62,890 nucleotides of DNA, taken from JBFELO01 sp041552055 (GTDB lineage: Bacteria > Acidobacteriota > Thermoanaerobaculia > Thermoanaerobaculales > Sulfomarinibacteraceae). Each line of letters starts with the position of its first letter. Within the stretch, counting starts at the first letter, position 1. The notes under the pieces were generated by a model that was not told where the DNA came from, ran no database searches, and saw only the letters and a program-made list of their open reading frames with translations. Made by a program: the position numbers and the translations under genes. Where the stretch lies: NCBI GenBank assembly GCA_041552055.1, contig JBFELO010000010.1, positions 1 through 62,890 of the forward strand. Reading direction: 5' to 3'. Below, piece by piece: positions 42,571 to 51,324 of this stretch.

Positions 42571-45234
42571 CTACAACTCGGGCGTCTCCTCGACGAGTTT
42601 GAACGCCTCGATGATGTCACCTTCCTTGATGTCCTGATACCGCTCGAGCCCGATGCCGCATTCAAACCCTTGCCGAACCTCGGAGGCATCGTCCTTGAAC
42701 CTTCTGAGGGACGAGATCTGACCTTCATACACAACCACGTGGTCGCGCACCAGGCGAACCTTCGCGGCCCGTGTAATGACACCTTCGAGGACGTGACTGC
42801 CGGCGATGGCGCCGATCTTCGGGATGCGGAACACTTCGCGGACCTCGGCGCGTCCGAGCTCCTCCTCACGATAGACGGGCTCCAGGAGACCCACCATCGC
42901 CATCTTGACGTCGTCGATCAACTCGTAGATCACCGTGTAGAGCCGGATGTCGACCTGCTCGGATTCCGCGAGGTCCCGGGCAGTTCGCTCGGGCCGCACC
43001 GCGAAACCGACGATGATCGCGTTCGATGCTGTGGCCAGCATCACGTCGTTCGTGCTGATGGCACCAACTGAGCCATGGAGCACATTGATCTTGACCTTCT
43101 CGGTGGACAGACCTACGAGAGTCTCCCGCAATACCTCGACCGATCCCTGCACGTCTGCCTTGATGACGAGGTTGAGCTCCTTCGTCTCGTCTTCGGCCAT
43201 GTGGTCGAACAGGGTGTCCAGCGAGACTTTTCGGCTGCCGACCAGGCCCTCCTCACGCTCCCGCTGACTGCGGTAGTCTGCGACCTCCACCGCCTTGGCC
43301 TCGCTCTCGGTTGCATGCAGGATGTCTCCCGCGGCTGGCATGTCCACGAAACCGATAAGCTCGACCGGTTCGGACGGTCCGGCCTGTTCGACCCTCTTCC
43401 CGTCATCGTCAGTGATGGCACGGACGCGTCCCCAGGTTGAACCGCAGAAGAAGTAGTCACCGATCCTCAGCGTGCCCTGCTGCACGATGACGGTGGCCAC
43501 GGTTCCGCGGCCCTTCTCCTTGCGGGCCTCGAGGACAACGCCGCGCGCCGGGCCCTCTGCGGTTGCCTTCAGGTCTTTCATTTCAGCGACCAGGAGGATC
43601 ATCTCCAGCAGGTCGTCGAGACCCTGATTCTTCTTGGCAGACACCGCGACCGACGGCACCTCACCTCCCCAGTCCTCCACCAGCACGTCGCGCTCGGCGA
43701 GTTGCTGTTTGACTCGATCGGGCTCGGCGTTCGCCTTGTCAATCTTGTTGATCGCCACGATCATCGGGACGTTGGCCGCCCGAGCGTGGTTGATCGCCTC
43801 TTCCGTTTGCGGCATTACGCCGTCGTCGGCGGCGACCACCAACACCACGATGTCGGTCACCTGTGCTCCTCGCGCCCGCATCTGCGTGAACGCCTCGTGA
43901 CCGGGTGTGTCGACGAACACCACGGCACGATCGTCAGAAGTTTCGATGCGAGAGGCGCCGATGTGCTGGGTGATTCCGCCCGCCTCGTGCTCGGCGATCT
44001 TGCTCGAGCGAATTGCGTCCAAGAGTGAGGTCTTGCCGTGATCGACGTGGCCCATCACGGTGACGACCGGAGGTCGCGGAACGGCGGGACCGATCTCTTC
44101 CTCGCTCTCCTCGCGCTCGTACTCGAGGATCTCCTCTGCGGAAGCCACCATCGCCTCGATTTCCAGATCGCCACAGATCTCTTCGGCAAGCTCGTGGGGG
44201 AGGACCTGATTGGTCGTGACCATCACCCCCTTTTGAATCATCAAACCCAGTAACTCCTTGGCGGTGACGTTGAGCTTCTCCGCGAGTTCCCGGGCAGTCA
44301 CCATTTCGGACAGGATGATCGGGCCTTCCGGCTTGACGCCGTCTCTGAACTGGATCGTCCGCGACGGACGTGGTGGCGCCGGACGCGCGTCATCCCGGAG
44401 GTGCCTGCGGCGACCTTTCTTGCCGGGACGCTGCGGCAACGGCCGCGGCGCCGGCCGCGTCGCCGGTGCTGCGCCCTCTTGCTGGCCTTTCAGTTTCTGC
44501 TCCTCGAATTTGCTCAGCAGGTCGCGGATCTCCTGCGCGTCCGCAGCGGCTTTGGCCTTTCGCCCGCCGCGTGCCGGCCGTTCTTCCTTGCGCTTCTTCT
44601 CGGCCTGCTTCTGTGCGACGAGATGCGCGCGGATCTCGTCGGGGCTCAGCTCGCGGAGGCTTTGCTCGAGAGGGGTTTTCGCGCGTATTGGGCGGACGCG
44701 GAGAGGCTCCTCCTCATCCGACCTCTCGGCGGTGAGCTCCTCCTCCGTGATCTCGAACTCGGGTTTGACCTCGACTTCCTCTTCCTCGTCCGCTGCAACC
44801 GCTACCTCGGGTTCGGTGGCCGCCGCCTCGACCGTGGGCGGCTCGGCCGGTTCTTCGACCGATTCGACCGGCGCGTCCTCCGCCAGCTCCTCCTCGGCCT
44901 CAGCCGCCGCGTCCACCTCCGCTTCCTCGAGCGGCACCGTCTCAAACTCCTTGATCTCCTTTTCGGTCTCGACCATTCGACGCCGACGGCGGCGTGCCAT
45001 GCGATCGCGTGCGGTCGTCGTCTGGGCCTCCTCGGCGGAGGTCTCGGACCTGACGATCACCTCACGAGGGCGCTTCTGCAGAGTCTCTCCGGTGATGATG
45101 GATCGCACGGTGGAGAGATCGAGGGCATCCTCTTCGCTGTTGACAGTGACCCCGATGGACCGCAGCTTGAAGATCAGCTCGGTCGGCGAGATGCCCATTG
45201 TGCGGGCCAGATCGACCACTCGAAGCTGCTCCAT
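42571..45234 (-). CDS. infB: Translation initiation factor IF-2
   Basis: An 887-residue GTPase that brings fMet-tRNA to the 30S subunit. An IF2_N domain (1-55; LRVVDLARTMGISPTELIFKL) is followed by a long acidic and basic low-complexity linker (about 60-300). A second IF2_N region follows (ARELAEKLNVTAKELLGLMI), then the G domain near residue 395 with GHVDHGKTSLLDAIR, AGGITQHIGA, VDTPGHEAF and NKIDKANAEPD, then domains II-IV. It follows nusA by 6 bases. Confidence 0.97.
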   Translation of the reverse strand: MEQLRVVDLARTMGISPTELIFKLRSIGVTVNSEEDALDLSTVRSIITGETLQKRPREVIVRSETSAEEAQTTTARDRMARRRRRRMVETEKEIKEFETVPLEEAEVDAAAEAEEELAEDAPVESVEEPAEPPTVEAAATEPEVAVAADEEEEVEVKPEFEITEEELTAERSDEEEPLRVRPIRAKTPLEQSLRELSPDEIRAHLVAQKQAEKKRKEERPARGGRKAKAAADAQEIRDLLSKFEEQKLKGQQEGAAPATRPAPRPLPQRPGKKGRRRHLRDDARPAPPRPSRTIQFRDGVKPEGPIILSEMVTARELAEKLNVTAKELLGLMIQKGVMVTTNQVLPHELAEEICGDLEIEAMVASAEEILEYEREESEEEIGPAVPRPPVVTVMGHVDHGKTSLLDAIRSSKIAEHEAGGITQHIGASRIETSDDRAVVFVDTPGHEAFTQMRARGAQVTDIVVLVVAADDGVMPQTEEAINHARAANVPMIVAINKIDKANAEPDRVKQQLAERDVLVEDWGGEVPSVAVSAKKNQGLDDLLEMILLVAEMKDLKATAEGPARGVVLEARKEKGRGTVATVIVQQGTLRIGDYFFCGSTWGRVRAITDDDGKRVEQAGPSEPVELIGFVDMPAAGDILHATESEAKAVEVADYRSQREREEGLVGSRKVSLDTLFDHMAEDETKELNLVIKADVQGSVEVLRETLVGLSTEKVKINVLHGSVGAISTNDVMLATASNAIIVGFAVRPERTARDLAESEQVDIRLYTVIYELIDDVKMAMVGLLEPVYREEELGRAEVREVFRIPKIGAIAGSHVLEGVITRAAKVRLVRDHVVVYEGQISSLRRFKDDASEVRQGFECGIGLERYQDIKEGDIIEAFKLVEETPEL

Positions 45235-45240
45235 TCTGGG

Positions 45241-46689
45241 TTACTCCTCCTCCGCCAAGACGTCCGCCGCCTCGGCGAGGGCTTCGTCGAGGGTCTGGCG
45301 GGTCATCTCGAGAAGTCGTCGGGCGGTGACGGGACCGATGCCGGGAATCGTCGAAAGCTCGTCGGCGTCGCGCGCCAACACATCCTGGACGGTGTGGATC
45401 CCGTGGCCCTCGAGGCGCTCCCGAAGTCGTTCGGTGAGCGTCTCGAGCTCATCGAGGGGAATGAGCTCGCTGTAATCGACACCCTCGGAGGCGGTTTCGA
45501 CCTCCGGTATCTCTTCGTCGTCCGAGATGCCCTCCATCTCGCGGAGCATCGTCGCGAGTGCCGAGGCGAGTTCGTCTTTGACCGCCTCTTCGCTCTTGAT
45601 CTCGATGCGACAACCGAGCAGCTTCGATGCGAGACGTACGTTCTGCCCTCGCTTGCCGATTGCCAGCGAGAGCTGTTCGGTGCCAACGATGACGTCGAGC
45701 ACGGTTTCGACCATCTCCTGGGTCACGTGCTCGCCGGCTTCGTCGAGCACCGGCACCCCGAGCTCGTCTCTGACCGGAACCTCGACGACCTCTTCACGGA
45801 CTGCGACCCGGTTGATCTTCGCGGGTGCGAGAGCGTTCTGAGCGAAGGTAACGAGATCACTGTTCCACGGGATGATGTCGATCTTCTCGCCCTTGAGCTC
45901 GCGGGTGATCGCCTGCACCCTGGAACCCTTCAGCCCGACGCAGGCTCCCACTGGATCGACGTCTCGATCCTTCGAGAACACCGCCACCTTGGCACGCTCT
46001 CCGGACTCGCGTACGCATACCTTGATGATGACGGTGCCGTCGTAGATTTCGGGTACTTCCATCTCGAGCAGCTTCTTCAGCAGCTCCGGCGAGGTGCGGG
46101 ACAGGACCACCTGGGGACGGCTCGCATCCATGGTGACGTCCACCACCACCGACCGGATCCGGTCGCCCTGGCTGTAGCGTTCGTGGCGAACCTGATGGTT
46201 CCTCGGGATGATTCCCTCGGTGTCGCCGAGCTCGACGATGATCGAACCCCGGTCGACGCGCTTCACGATGCCGTTGATCATCTCGTGGACGCGATCCACG
46301 TAGTTTCGATAGACGACCGCTCGTTCGGCCTCCCGCACTCTCTGGAACAAAACCTGTCGGGCCGATTGCGCCGCGATCCTTCCAAGCTGTGAGGTGTCGA
46401 GCTCCTCGAGCTTGACGATGGCTCCGATCTCCACCCCGGGATCGATCTCGCGTGCCTCGTCGAGCGGCATCTCGACATCGGGATCCTCGACCTCCTCGAC
46501 CACATCGCGTACGATCCAGCACACGACCTCTCCGCTGAGTGGATCGATCTCGGTGTGTACGTTGCGTTCTTTGTAGTGCTTGCGGGCAGCTGACGAGATC
46601 GCCTCGGCGATCGCATCGATCAGCTTCTCCGGCTCGATGTCACGCTCGGAAGCCACCTGTCGTACAAGGGTGTTGATGTCGAGCTTCAT
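45241..46689 (-). CDS. nusA: Transcription termination/antitermination factor NusA
   Basis: A 482-residue RNA polymerase-binding factor. The N-terminal domain (KLDINTLVRQVASERDIEPEKLIDAI) is followed by S1 (about 135-200; GIVKRVDRGSIIVELGDTEGIIP), two KH domains (about 200-345; VKGSR-like GLKGSRVQAITRELKGEKID, then LAIGKRGQNVRLASKLLG) and a C-terminal helix-hairpin-helix region (ELSTIPGIGPVTARRLLE). There are no clear acidic repeats. It overlaps rimP by four bases. A terminator-like leader hairpin before rimP suggests NusA may control its own operon. Confidence 0.97.
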   Translation of the reverse strand: MKLDINTLVRQVASERDIEPEKLIDAIAEAISSAARKHYKERNVHTEIDPLSGEVVCWIVRDVVEEVEDPDVEMPLDEAREIDPGVEIGAIVKLEELDTSQLGRIAAQSARQVLFQRVREAERAVVYRNYVDRVHEMINGIVKRVDRGSIIVELGDTEGIIPRNHQVRHERYSQGDRIRSVVVDVTMDASRPQVVLSRTSPELLKKLLEMEVPEIYDGTVIIKVCVRESGERAKVAVFSKDRDVDPVGACVGLKGSRVQAITRELKGEKIDIIPWNSDLVTFAQNALAPAKINRVAVREEVVEVPVRDELGVPVLDEAGEHVTQEMVETVLDVIVGTEQLSLAIGKRGQNVRLASKLLGCRIEIKSEEAVKDELASALATMLREMEGISDDEEIPEVETASEGVDYSELIPLDELETLTERLRERLEGHGIHTVQDVLARDADELSTIPGIGPVTARRLLEMTRQTLDEALAEAADVLAEEE

Positions 46690-47174
46690 GACCGGGTCTT
46701 CCCTTCCTTCATGATCGTGTCCCAGTCCACCTGAAGGCGCGCTTCGAAGACTTCGTCGAACGGCAGATGAAGGACCTCACCCGAGTCGAGCCTGAGGTTT
46801 ACCCACGTTTCCTGCAGCCCCAGCAGTTCGCCGGAGACCACGCGGTGGTCACGGTATGACGGCCGCATCCGGACAGTGACCTGGCGGCCGGCGAAGCGGT
46901 CATAGTCGTCCCGGTCGTAGAGCTTCCGGTCGAGCCCCGGAGACGAGACCTCGAGGGTATAGGCATGCGTGATCGGATCCTCGACGTCGAGCATTGCCGA
47001 CGCCTGGCGCGACACCGTGGAGCAGTCGTCGAGCGACACCCCGTCGGGGCCGTCGATGACGAGGCGCAGGATGGCCCCGGGACCGCTGCCGACAAGCTCG
47101 GCTGCGACCAGCTCGAGGCCCTCGGATGCCGCCAGTGCGGCGAGTTGTTCTTGTAGCGTCGTCTCTAGCTTCAT
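46686..47174 (-). CDS. rimP: Ribosome maturation factor RimP
   Basis: A 162-residue 30S assembly protein. The N-terminal domain has LELVAAELVGSGPGAILRLVIDGPDGVSLDDCSTVSRQASAMLD and LEVSSPGLDRKL; the C-terminal part is an Sm-like barrel. The start is ATG 47174, with GAGGGTGAT before it; the frame runs further upstream through the promoter and hairpin and is not coding there. It is the first gene of the rimP-nusA-infB-DUF503-rbfA-nrnA-truB operon. Confidence 0.95.
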   Translation of the reverse strand: MKLETTLQEQLAALAASEGLELVAAELVGSGPGAILRLVIDGPDGVSLDDCSTVSRQASAMLDVEDPITHAYTLEVSSPGLDRKLYDRDDYDRFAGRQVTVRMRPSYRDHRVVSGELLGLQETWVNLRLDSGEVLHLPFDEVFEARLQVDWDTIMKEGKTRS

Positions 47175-47193
47175 ATCACCCTCGAACTGCATC

Positions 47194-47220
47194 AAAAAAA
47201 GTGGGCCCCAGGCCCACTTT
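47194..47220 (-). terminator. Terminator-like hairpin in the leader of the rimP-nusA-infB operon
   Basis: On the minus strand, AAAGTGGGCC and GGCCCACTTT make a perfect 10-bp stem around a 3-base loop, running straight into TTTTTTT (47200-47194). It begins about 14 bases after the predicted transcription start and ends 20 bases before the rimP start. A full intrinsic terminator between a promoter and the first gene implies attenuation or antitermination control. Confidence 0.8.
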
Positions 47221-47240
47221 CTTTCGAAAGCAGCGCGTTC

Positions 47241-47269
47241 TGTATACCACAGGAACCCGCGACGCGCAA
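47241..47269 (-). promoter_or_regulatory. Promoter of the rimP-nusA-infB operon
   Basis: On the minus strand, TTGCGC (47269-47264) and TATACA (47246-47241) are 17 bases apart. The start of transcription should be near 47234. A palindrome CTTTCGAAAG (47221-47230) falls just after it, followed by the terminator-like hairpin. Confidence 0.65.
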
Positions 47270-47445
47270 CATTGATTCCACGTCGGAAGGACGCGTTCTT
47301 GCGGGGTTTTCGGCATTCGGGACACCCTCTTTGGACGGGTCGCAACGAGGCCTCGTGAACGGCGCGGATCCTGCCCGTGCAGGTTGATCAGGCAGGACTG
47401 GCCACGCTCGGGATGGTAGCGGTCAGGCCGGTCCACGTATCCGTA

Positions 47446-47469
47446 TTCGAATCCTTCGTTGGATTCGAA
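47446..47469. other. Perfect 9-bp inverted repeat between divergent operons
   Basis: TTCGAATCC-TTCGTT-GGATTCGAA stands in the 375-base gap between rimP and the methyltransferase gene. It could be a regulator site or a small hairpin. The GTTCGAATCC word resembles a tRNA T-arm, but no tRNA body surrounds it. The remainder of the gap shows no gene. Confidence 0.5.
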
Positions 47470-47549
47470 CGGAGAACCGGGCACAGAGGCGAATTTGGGG
47501 TGCCTCATCGGGACAGGTAATGAGGCGAGATCCGGGCTAGAATCTGCGC

Positions 47550-48668
47550 GTGACCTGGATCGTCGAGGAGATCACGGCACGCGGGGGCAAGGTGACCTTC
47601 CGTGACTTCATGGAACTCGCGCTCTACCACCCGGACAAGGGCTACTACAGCGCTGAGGTCCCGCGTTATGGACGCCGCGGCGACTTCCTGACCGGTCCCA
47701 CGGCTTCCTCCTGGTACGCCAGGGCCATCGCCAAGCTGCTGCGGGTGGTCGCCCGCGCGTGCGGCCCTCTGACGCTGATCGATGTTGGCTCGGGTGATGG
47801 TGCCCTCCTGGAGAACGTGTTGCTCTCGTTGGAGGGCGAGCCGACCGACGTGGTCAGTCAGGTCGTGTCGGTCGAACAGTCTGCGGCGATGCGTCGCCGG
47901 CAGCGAGAGTGGAATGCAACGCTCGCCGTGCCCCATCTCTGTGTGGCAGACATCAGCGAGCTCGCGCCGCCGCCAGGGGGGTGTGTGGTCCACGCCTCCG
48001 AGCTGTACGACGCGCTGCCGGTGCATCGGGTCGTGGCGCGTGAGGACGGCCTTCGTGAGCTCTGGGTGGGTGTGGAGAGTGGCCGGCTGTGCTGGCATGA
48101 ACGTCCGGCAGGAGACGAGCTCAAAGAGTACTTCTGCAACCACGGATCAGTCCTCGAGCCGGGGCAGTTGGCGGAGGTCAATCTCGACGCGCTCGGTCTG
48201 CACCGCGATGTGCTCCAGCTGGCGGGTGGTTTGGGGATGGCGATGGTGCTCGACTACGGCTACCCGGCTGCGCGTCTGTACGACGCGCGGGGACGACGTG
48301 GTGGGTCACTCGCGTGTTATCGCGACCACCGACTCGGGCGCGACCCGCTCGAGAACCCGGGCGAGCAGGACATCACCGCCCACATCAACTGGGACGACCT
48401 TCGATCCGTCGCCCGGAGTTCCGGATGGCATGATGCGGGTCTGTGGCAGTTGGCCGAGTTCATGGTGCGGGCGGGAATAGGCGACCTGATGGAGGAGGCC
48501 GGCGTCGGTCTCCAGGCGGACCTTACGGTCGAGGTCGTGGTGGAGCGTCAGGAGGTCAAACGACTTCTCGACCCCGATGGTATGGGTTCAGATCTCAAGG
48601 TCCTCGTCCAGGCGTGTGGCCCGATGATCGAGGTCGCGGCGTCCGCGCTGGCCGCGGACCCTCGGTGA
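47550..48668 (+). CDS. SAM-dependent methyltransferase, MidA/NDUFAF7 type
   Basis: A 372-residue protein of the DUF185 family. The N-terminus has the family opening GKVTFRDFMELALYHPDKGYY and GRRGDFLTGPTASSWYARAIA. The SAM site is LIDVGSGDGALLENVL, and VVHASELYDALPVHRVV and MVLDYGYPAARLY follow. The mitochondrial relative methylates an arginine of complex I; bacterial roles are less clear. TAGAAT is exactly 6 bases before the GTG start with no ribosome binding site, so a leaderless transcript is likely. It diverges from rimP. Confidence 0.88.
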   Translation: MTWIVEEITARGGKVTFRDFMELALYHPDKGYYSAEVPRYGRRGDFLTGPTASSWYARAIAKLLRVVARACGPLTLIDVGSGDGALLENVLLSLEGEPTDVVSQVVSVEQSAAMRRRQREWNATLAVPHLCVADISELAPPPGGCVVHASELYDALPVHRVVAREDGLRELWVGVESGRLCWHERPAGDELKEYFCNHGSVLEPGQLAEVNLDALGLHRDVLQLAGGLGMAMVLDYGYPAARLYDARGRRGGSLACYRDHRLGRDPLENPGEQDITAHINWDDLRSVARSSGWHDAGLWQLAEFMVRAGIGDLMEEAGVGLQADLTVEVVVERQEVKRLLDPDGMGSDLKVLVQACGPMIEVAASALAADPR

Positions 48669-48686
48669 ACAGTCCTGGCAAAGACG

Positions 48687-49017
48687 TCAGGTACCGGCCT
48701 CGAAGTAGCCGAGAGCTTCGAGCTGTTGCATGATCTCGTTGTCGGCGAAGCGCACGCCTCGTCGTGCGCGTGAATCGATGGACGGGCTCGTCGGACGGTG
48801 GTAGCCGCGGCTCCCGAGATGGTCCCGACGAAGCGCGTCAACCACGACCATGACGAAGTTCGGCCGCGAGCCGTCGGCATTTGGGGGACGAAGGTCGAGG
48901 GGCCGGGTCCCCTCCGCACGAGCCGAGCACGAGGCCGCACCACGCGCCCACCGCCGCCGCCAACCGCCGTCCCGAAAAGCGCGAGCCGTGGATTCGGAAC
49001 GGGGCCACCGGATTCAC
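48687..49017 (-). pseudogene. Decayed lipoprotein sulfatase gene (frameshift and internal deletion)
   Basis: A GTG at 49017 overlaps the proS stop (GTGA) and opens a lipoprotein signal: RRLAAAVGAWCGLVLGSCGG, lipobox LGSC. About 10-15 codons later the sulfatase-like text continues in another frame: SRPNFVMVVVDALRRDHLGS, then RGYHRPTSPSID, the usual start of a sulfatase/alkaline-phosphatase-fold domain with its metal-binding Asp. After GVRFADN it jumps to EIMQQLEALGYFEAGT and a stop, which looks like the typical C-terminal end of such proteins. Several hundred residues are missing between. The order fits a former proS-coupled secreted hydrolase gene now broken. Confidence 0.75.
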
Positions 49018-50747
49018 TCGTCGGACTCCCTGCGCAGCTGCTCCAGCATTCCTTGGACGGCGGGAACGGCCTCGGCCAGAGGGGTCGGTCGCTTCTCTCC
49101 GTCGCGCCGCAGACTGAGCTCGATCTCGCCGTTGTCGATCCCCCGCTTGCCCACCACGACCCGGACCGGGAAACCGATCAGGTCCATGTCGTTGAACTTG
49201 ACGCCGGGTCGCTCCGGTCGGTCGTCGAATAGCACGTCAATGCCTGCAGCGAGGAACCCGTCGTATAGCTGTTCGGCCGCCGCGACCACCTCGGGCTGAT
49301 CCGCGTTGAGGACCAGCAGAACGACCTCGAACGGGGCGAGCGGCAACGGCCAGATGATGCCTCGATCGTCGTGGCTCTGCTCGACCGCCGCGGCCAGCGT
49401 CCTTCCCACTCCCAAACCGTAGCAGCCCATGATCATCGGCCGCTCGTCGCCCTGGTCGTCGAGGTAGTTGCACTTCATCGCCTTCGAGTACTTCGTGCCG
49501 AGCTTGAAGATGTGGCCCACCTCGATTCCACGAGTTTCCCTCAGCTGTTCCCCGCAGCGTGGGCAAGGGTCGTGCTCGCGAGCCAATCGGAGGTCGTCCG
49601 TCGCGTCGGGCACGAAATCCCTGCCGGGAACCACGCCGACGAGGTGTGAGTCTGGCGCGTTGGCACCGGTGGCAGCGACGGCCAGATCCATCACCGTCAC
49701 GTCCGCCACGATCCTGACGTCGGTCAGGCCGACCGGGCCGGAAAATCCTTGTGGGCCGCCGGTGATCTGTTCGATCTTCTGTTCCGAGGCCAATTGGAGA
49801 TGAAGGCAGTCGAGCAGGTTTTTGAGCTTGACCTCGTTGACCTCGAGGTCACCTCGAATGAGTACTGCGACGAACTCCTGGTCGGTCTCGAAGATCAGCG
49901 TCTTGATCAGGTGGGCGGGAGAAATCTCGAGAAACTCGGCGACCTCGTCGACTGTCCGGAGGTCCGGCGTGTCCACCGGCCGGGGTCCGTCGGGGACTTC
50001 TAGCGGCCACGGCGGCGCCGGTTCGAGTACCCCGGTCTCCGCTTTCTCGACGTTGGCACCGTAGCCACAACCGGGACACGTCAACACGACATCCTCACCG
50101 GTCGATGCGAGCACCATGAACTCGTGGGATTCCGATCCGCCGATGTTGCCGGTGTCAGCCTCGACCTGGGCGAAGCTCAGACCGCAACGGGAGAACACGC
50201 GGCGGTACGCGTCCTCCATCGCGCGGTAGGCGGCGTCGAGATCGTCGGCGTCGACGTGGAACGAGTAGGCGTCCTTCATCAGGAATTCTCGTCCGCGCAT
50301 CAACCCGAACCTGGGCCTGATCTCGTCACGGAACTTGACCTGGATCTGGTACATGTTGACCGGTAGCTGACGGTAGGAGGTGACCGATCGACGCACGATG
50401 TCGGTGATCACCTCCTCGTGTGTGGGGCCGAAACAGAAGTCGCGCTCGTGCCGGTCCTTCATCCGCAGCAGCTCCGGGCCGTACTCGAACCACCTTCGGG
50501 ACTCCTGCCACAGCTCGGCCGGTTGGATGGCCGGCATGACCAACTCGGAGGACCCGGCGCGCCCCATCTCCTCCCGGATGATGGTCTGCAGCTTCTGCAG
50601 CCCGCGCCACCCGAGCGGAAGGTAGTTGTAAATGCCTGCCGCAACTTTTGCTATCAAACCGGCACGCACCATCATTCGGTGCGACACCACCTCGGCATCT
50701 GCGGGGTCGTTTCGTTGGGTGTGGATAAAGGTCTGGCTCCAGCGCAT
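49014..50747 (-). CDS. proS: Prolyl-tRNA synthetase, bacterial type with editing insertion
   Basis: A 577-residue class II synthetase. The N-terminus is MRWSQTFIHTQRNDPADAEVVSHRMMVRAGLI. Motif 2 lies around RDEIRPRFGLMRGREFLMKD, and motif 3 is GCYGLGVGRTLAAAVEQSHD. Between motifs 2 and 3 a YbaK-like insertion (about 230-385; ISPAHLIKTLIFETDQEFVAVLIRGD) removes alanine from mischarged tRNA-Pro. The C-terminal anticodon-binding domain is complete. GGAAGGAACTGAAGG precedes the ATG. The gap to trxA (113 bases) shows no gene. Confidence 0.95.
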   Translation of the reverse strand: MRWSQTFIHTQRNDPADAEVVSHRMMVRAGLIAKVAAGIYNYLPLGWRGLQKLQTIIREEMGRAGSSELVMPAIQPAELWQESRRWFEYGPELLRMKDRHERDFCFGPTHEEVITDIVRRSVTSYRQLPVNMYQIQVKFRDEIRPRFGLMRGREFLMKDAYSFHVDADDLDAAYRAMEDAYRRVFSRCGLSFAQVEADTGNIGGSESHEFMVLASTGEDVVLTCPGCGYGANVEKAETGVLEPAPPWPLEVPDGPRPVDTPDLRTVDEVAEFLEISPAHLIKTLIFETDQEFVAVLIRGDLEVNEVKLKNLLDCLHLQLASEQKIEQITGGPQGFSGPVGLTDVRIVADVTVMDLAVAATGANAPDSHLVGVVPGRDFVPDATDDLRLAREHDPCPRCGEQLRETRGIEVGHIFKLGTKYSKAMKCNYLDDQGDERPMIMGCYGLGVGRTLAAAVEQSHDDRGIIWPLPLAPFEVVLLVLNADQPEVVAAAEQLYDGFLAAGIDVLFDDRPERPGVKFNDMDLIGFPVRVVVGKRGIDNGEIELSLRRDGEKRPTPLAEAVPAVQGMLEQLRRESDE

Positions 50748-50863
50748 CCTTCAGTTCCTTCCGGGCGCGCCCGCCGCACGAGCGAGCGAGGTGACGATGC
50801 ACCGGACGCCGCGGATCGTCACACGACGGCGCACCAGGGTGTGGTCTCCGAATCGAAGGTCGG

Positions 50864-51190
50864 CTACAGCAGCGCGTCCAGCTTGGACTTGATGCTGTTC
50901 TTGTCCAGCGCGCCGACGATACGGTCGGCGATCTGGCCATCCTTCACCAGGAGCAGAGTAGGAATCGCCTGAATGCCGAACTTGACGGCGGTTTCCCGGT
51001 TGGAGTCGACGTCGAGCTTGCCCACGACCGCACGGCCGTCGTACTCGTCCGCAATTTCCTCCACGATTGGTCCTACGATGCGGCACGGACCGCACCACAC
51101 CGCCCAGAAATCCACCAGCGCGGGCTTGTCCGAGTTCAGGATCGTCGCCTCGAAATTGGAATCGGTGACCTCAACTGCCTTGCCTGCCAT
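50864..51190 (-). CDS. trxA: Thioredoxin
   Basis: A 108-residue dithiol protein of the cytoplasm, with the WCGPC active site (C33, C36) in VDFWAVWCGPCRIV, the cis-proline loop AIPTLLLVKDG and the family's closing helix. It reduces disulfides in ribonucleotide reductase, peroxiredoxins and Msr enzymes, including probably the fRMsr here. GGAGG is 8 bases before the ATG. Confidence 0.96.
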   Translation of the reverse strand: MAGKAVEVTDSNFEATILNSDKPALVDFWAVWCGPCRIVGPIVEEIADEYDGRAVVGKLDVDSNRETAVKFGIQAIPTLLLVKDGQIADRIVGALDKNSIKSKLDALL

Positions 51191-51324
51191 GTGTAGCGCC
51201 TCCGCGTGTCAACGCGCGCACGAGAGGGTGCGCGCGGCATATGGTACTACAACGCGATCGGTCCGACACCTTCGTGATTTCCGACCGTAACCGCGGGTCG
51301 CAAACCACGCCGGGGCCGTGTCCC

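Noticed and set aside
44401..46392. 663-codon plus-strand frame opposite infB and nusA
   Set aside because: It is antisense to two certain genes and its protein lacks any recognisable motif.
46686..47345. Longer rimP frame starting at 47345
   Set aside because: The extension would translate the promoter and terminator-like hairpin; ATG 47174 has a ribosome binding site and fits the family.
47440..47475. Possible tRNA gene suggested by GTTCGAATCC
   Set aside because: The word belongs to a 9-bp inverted repeat; there is no acceptor, D or anticodon stem around it.
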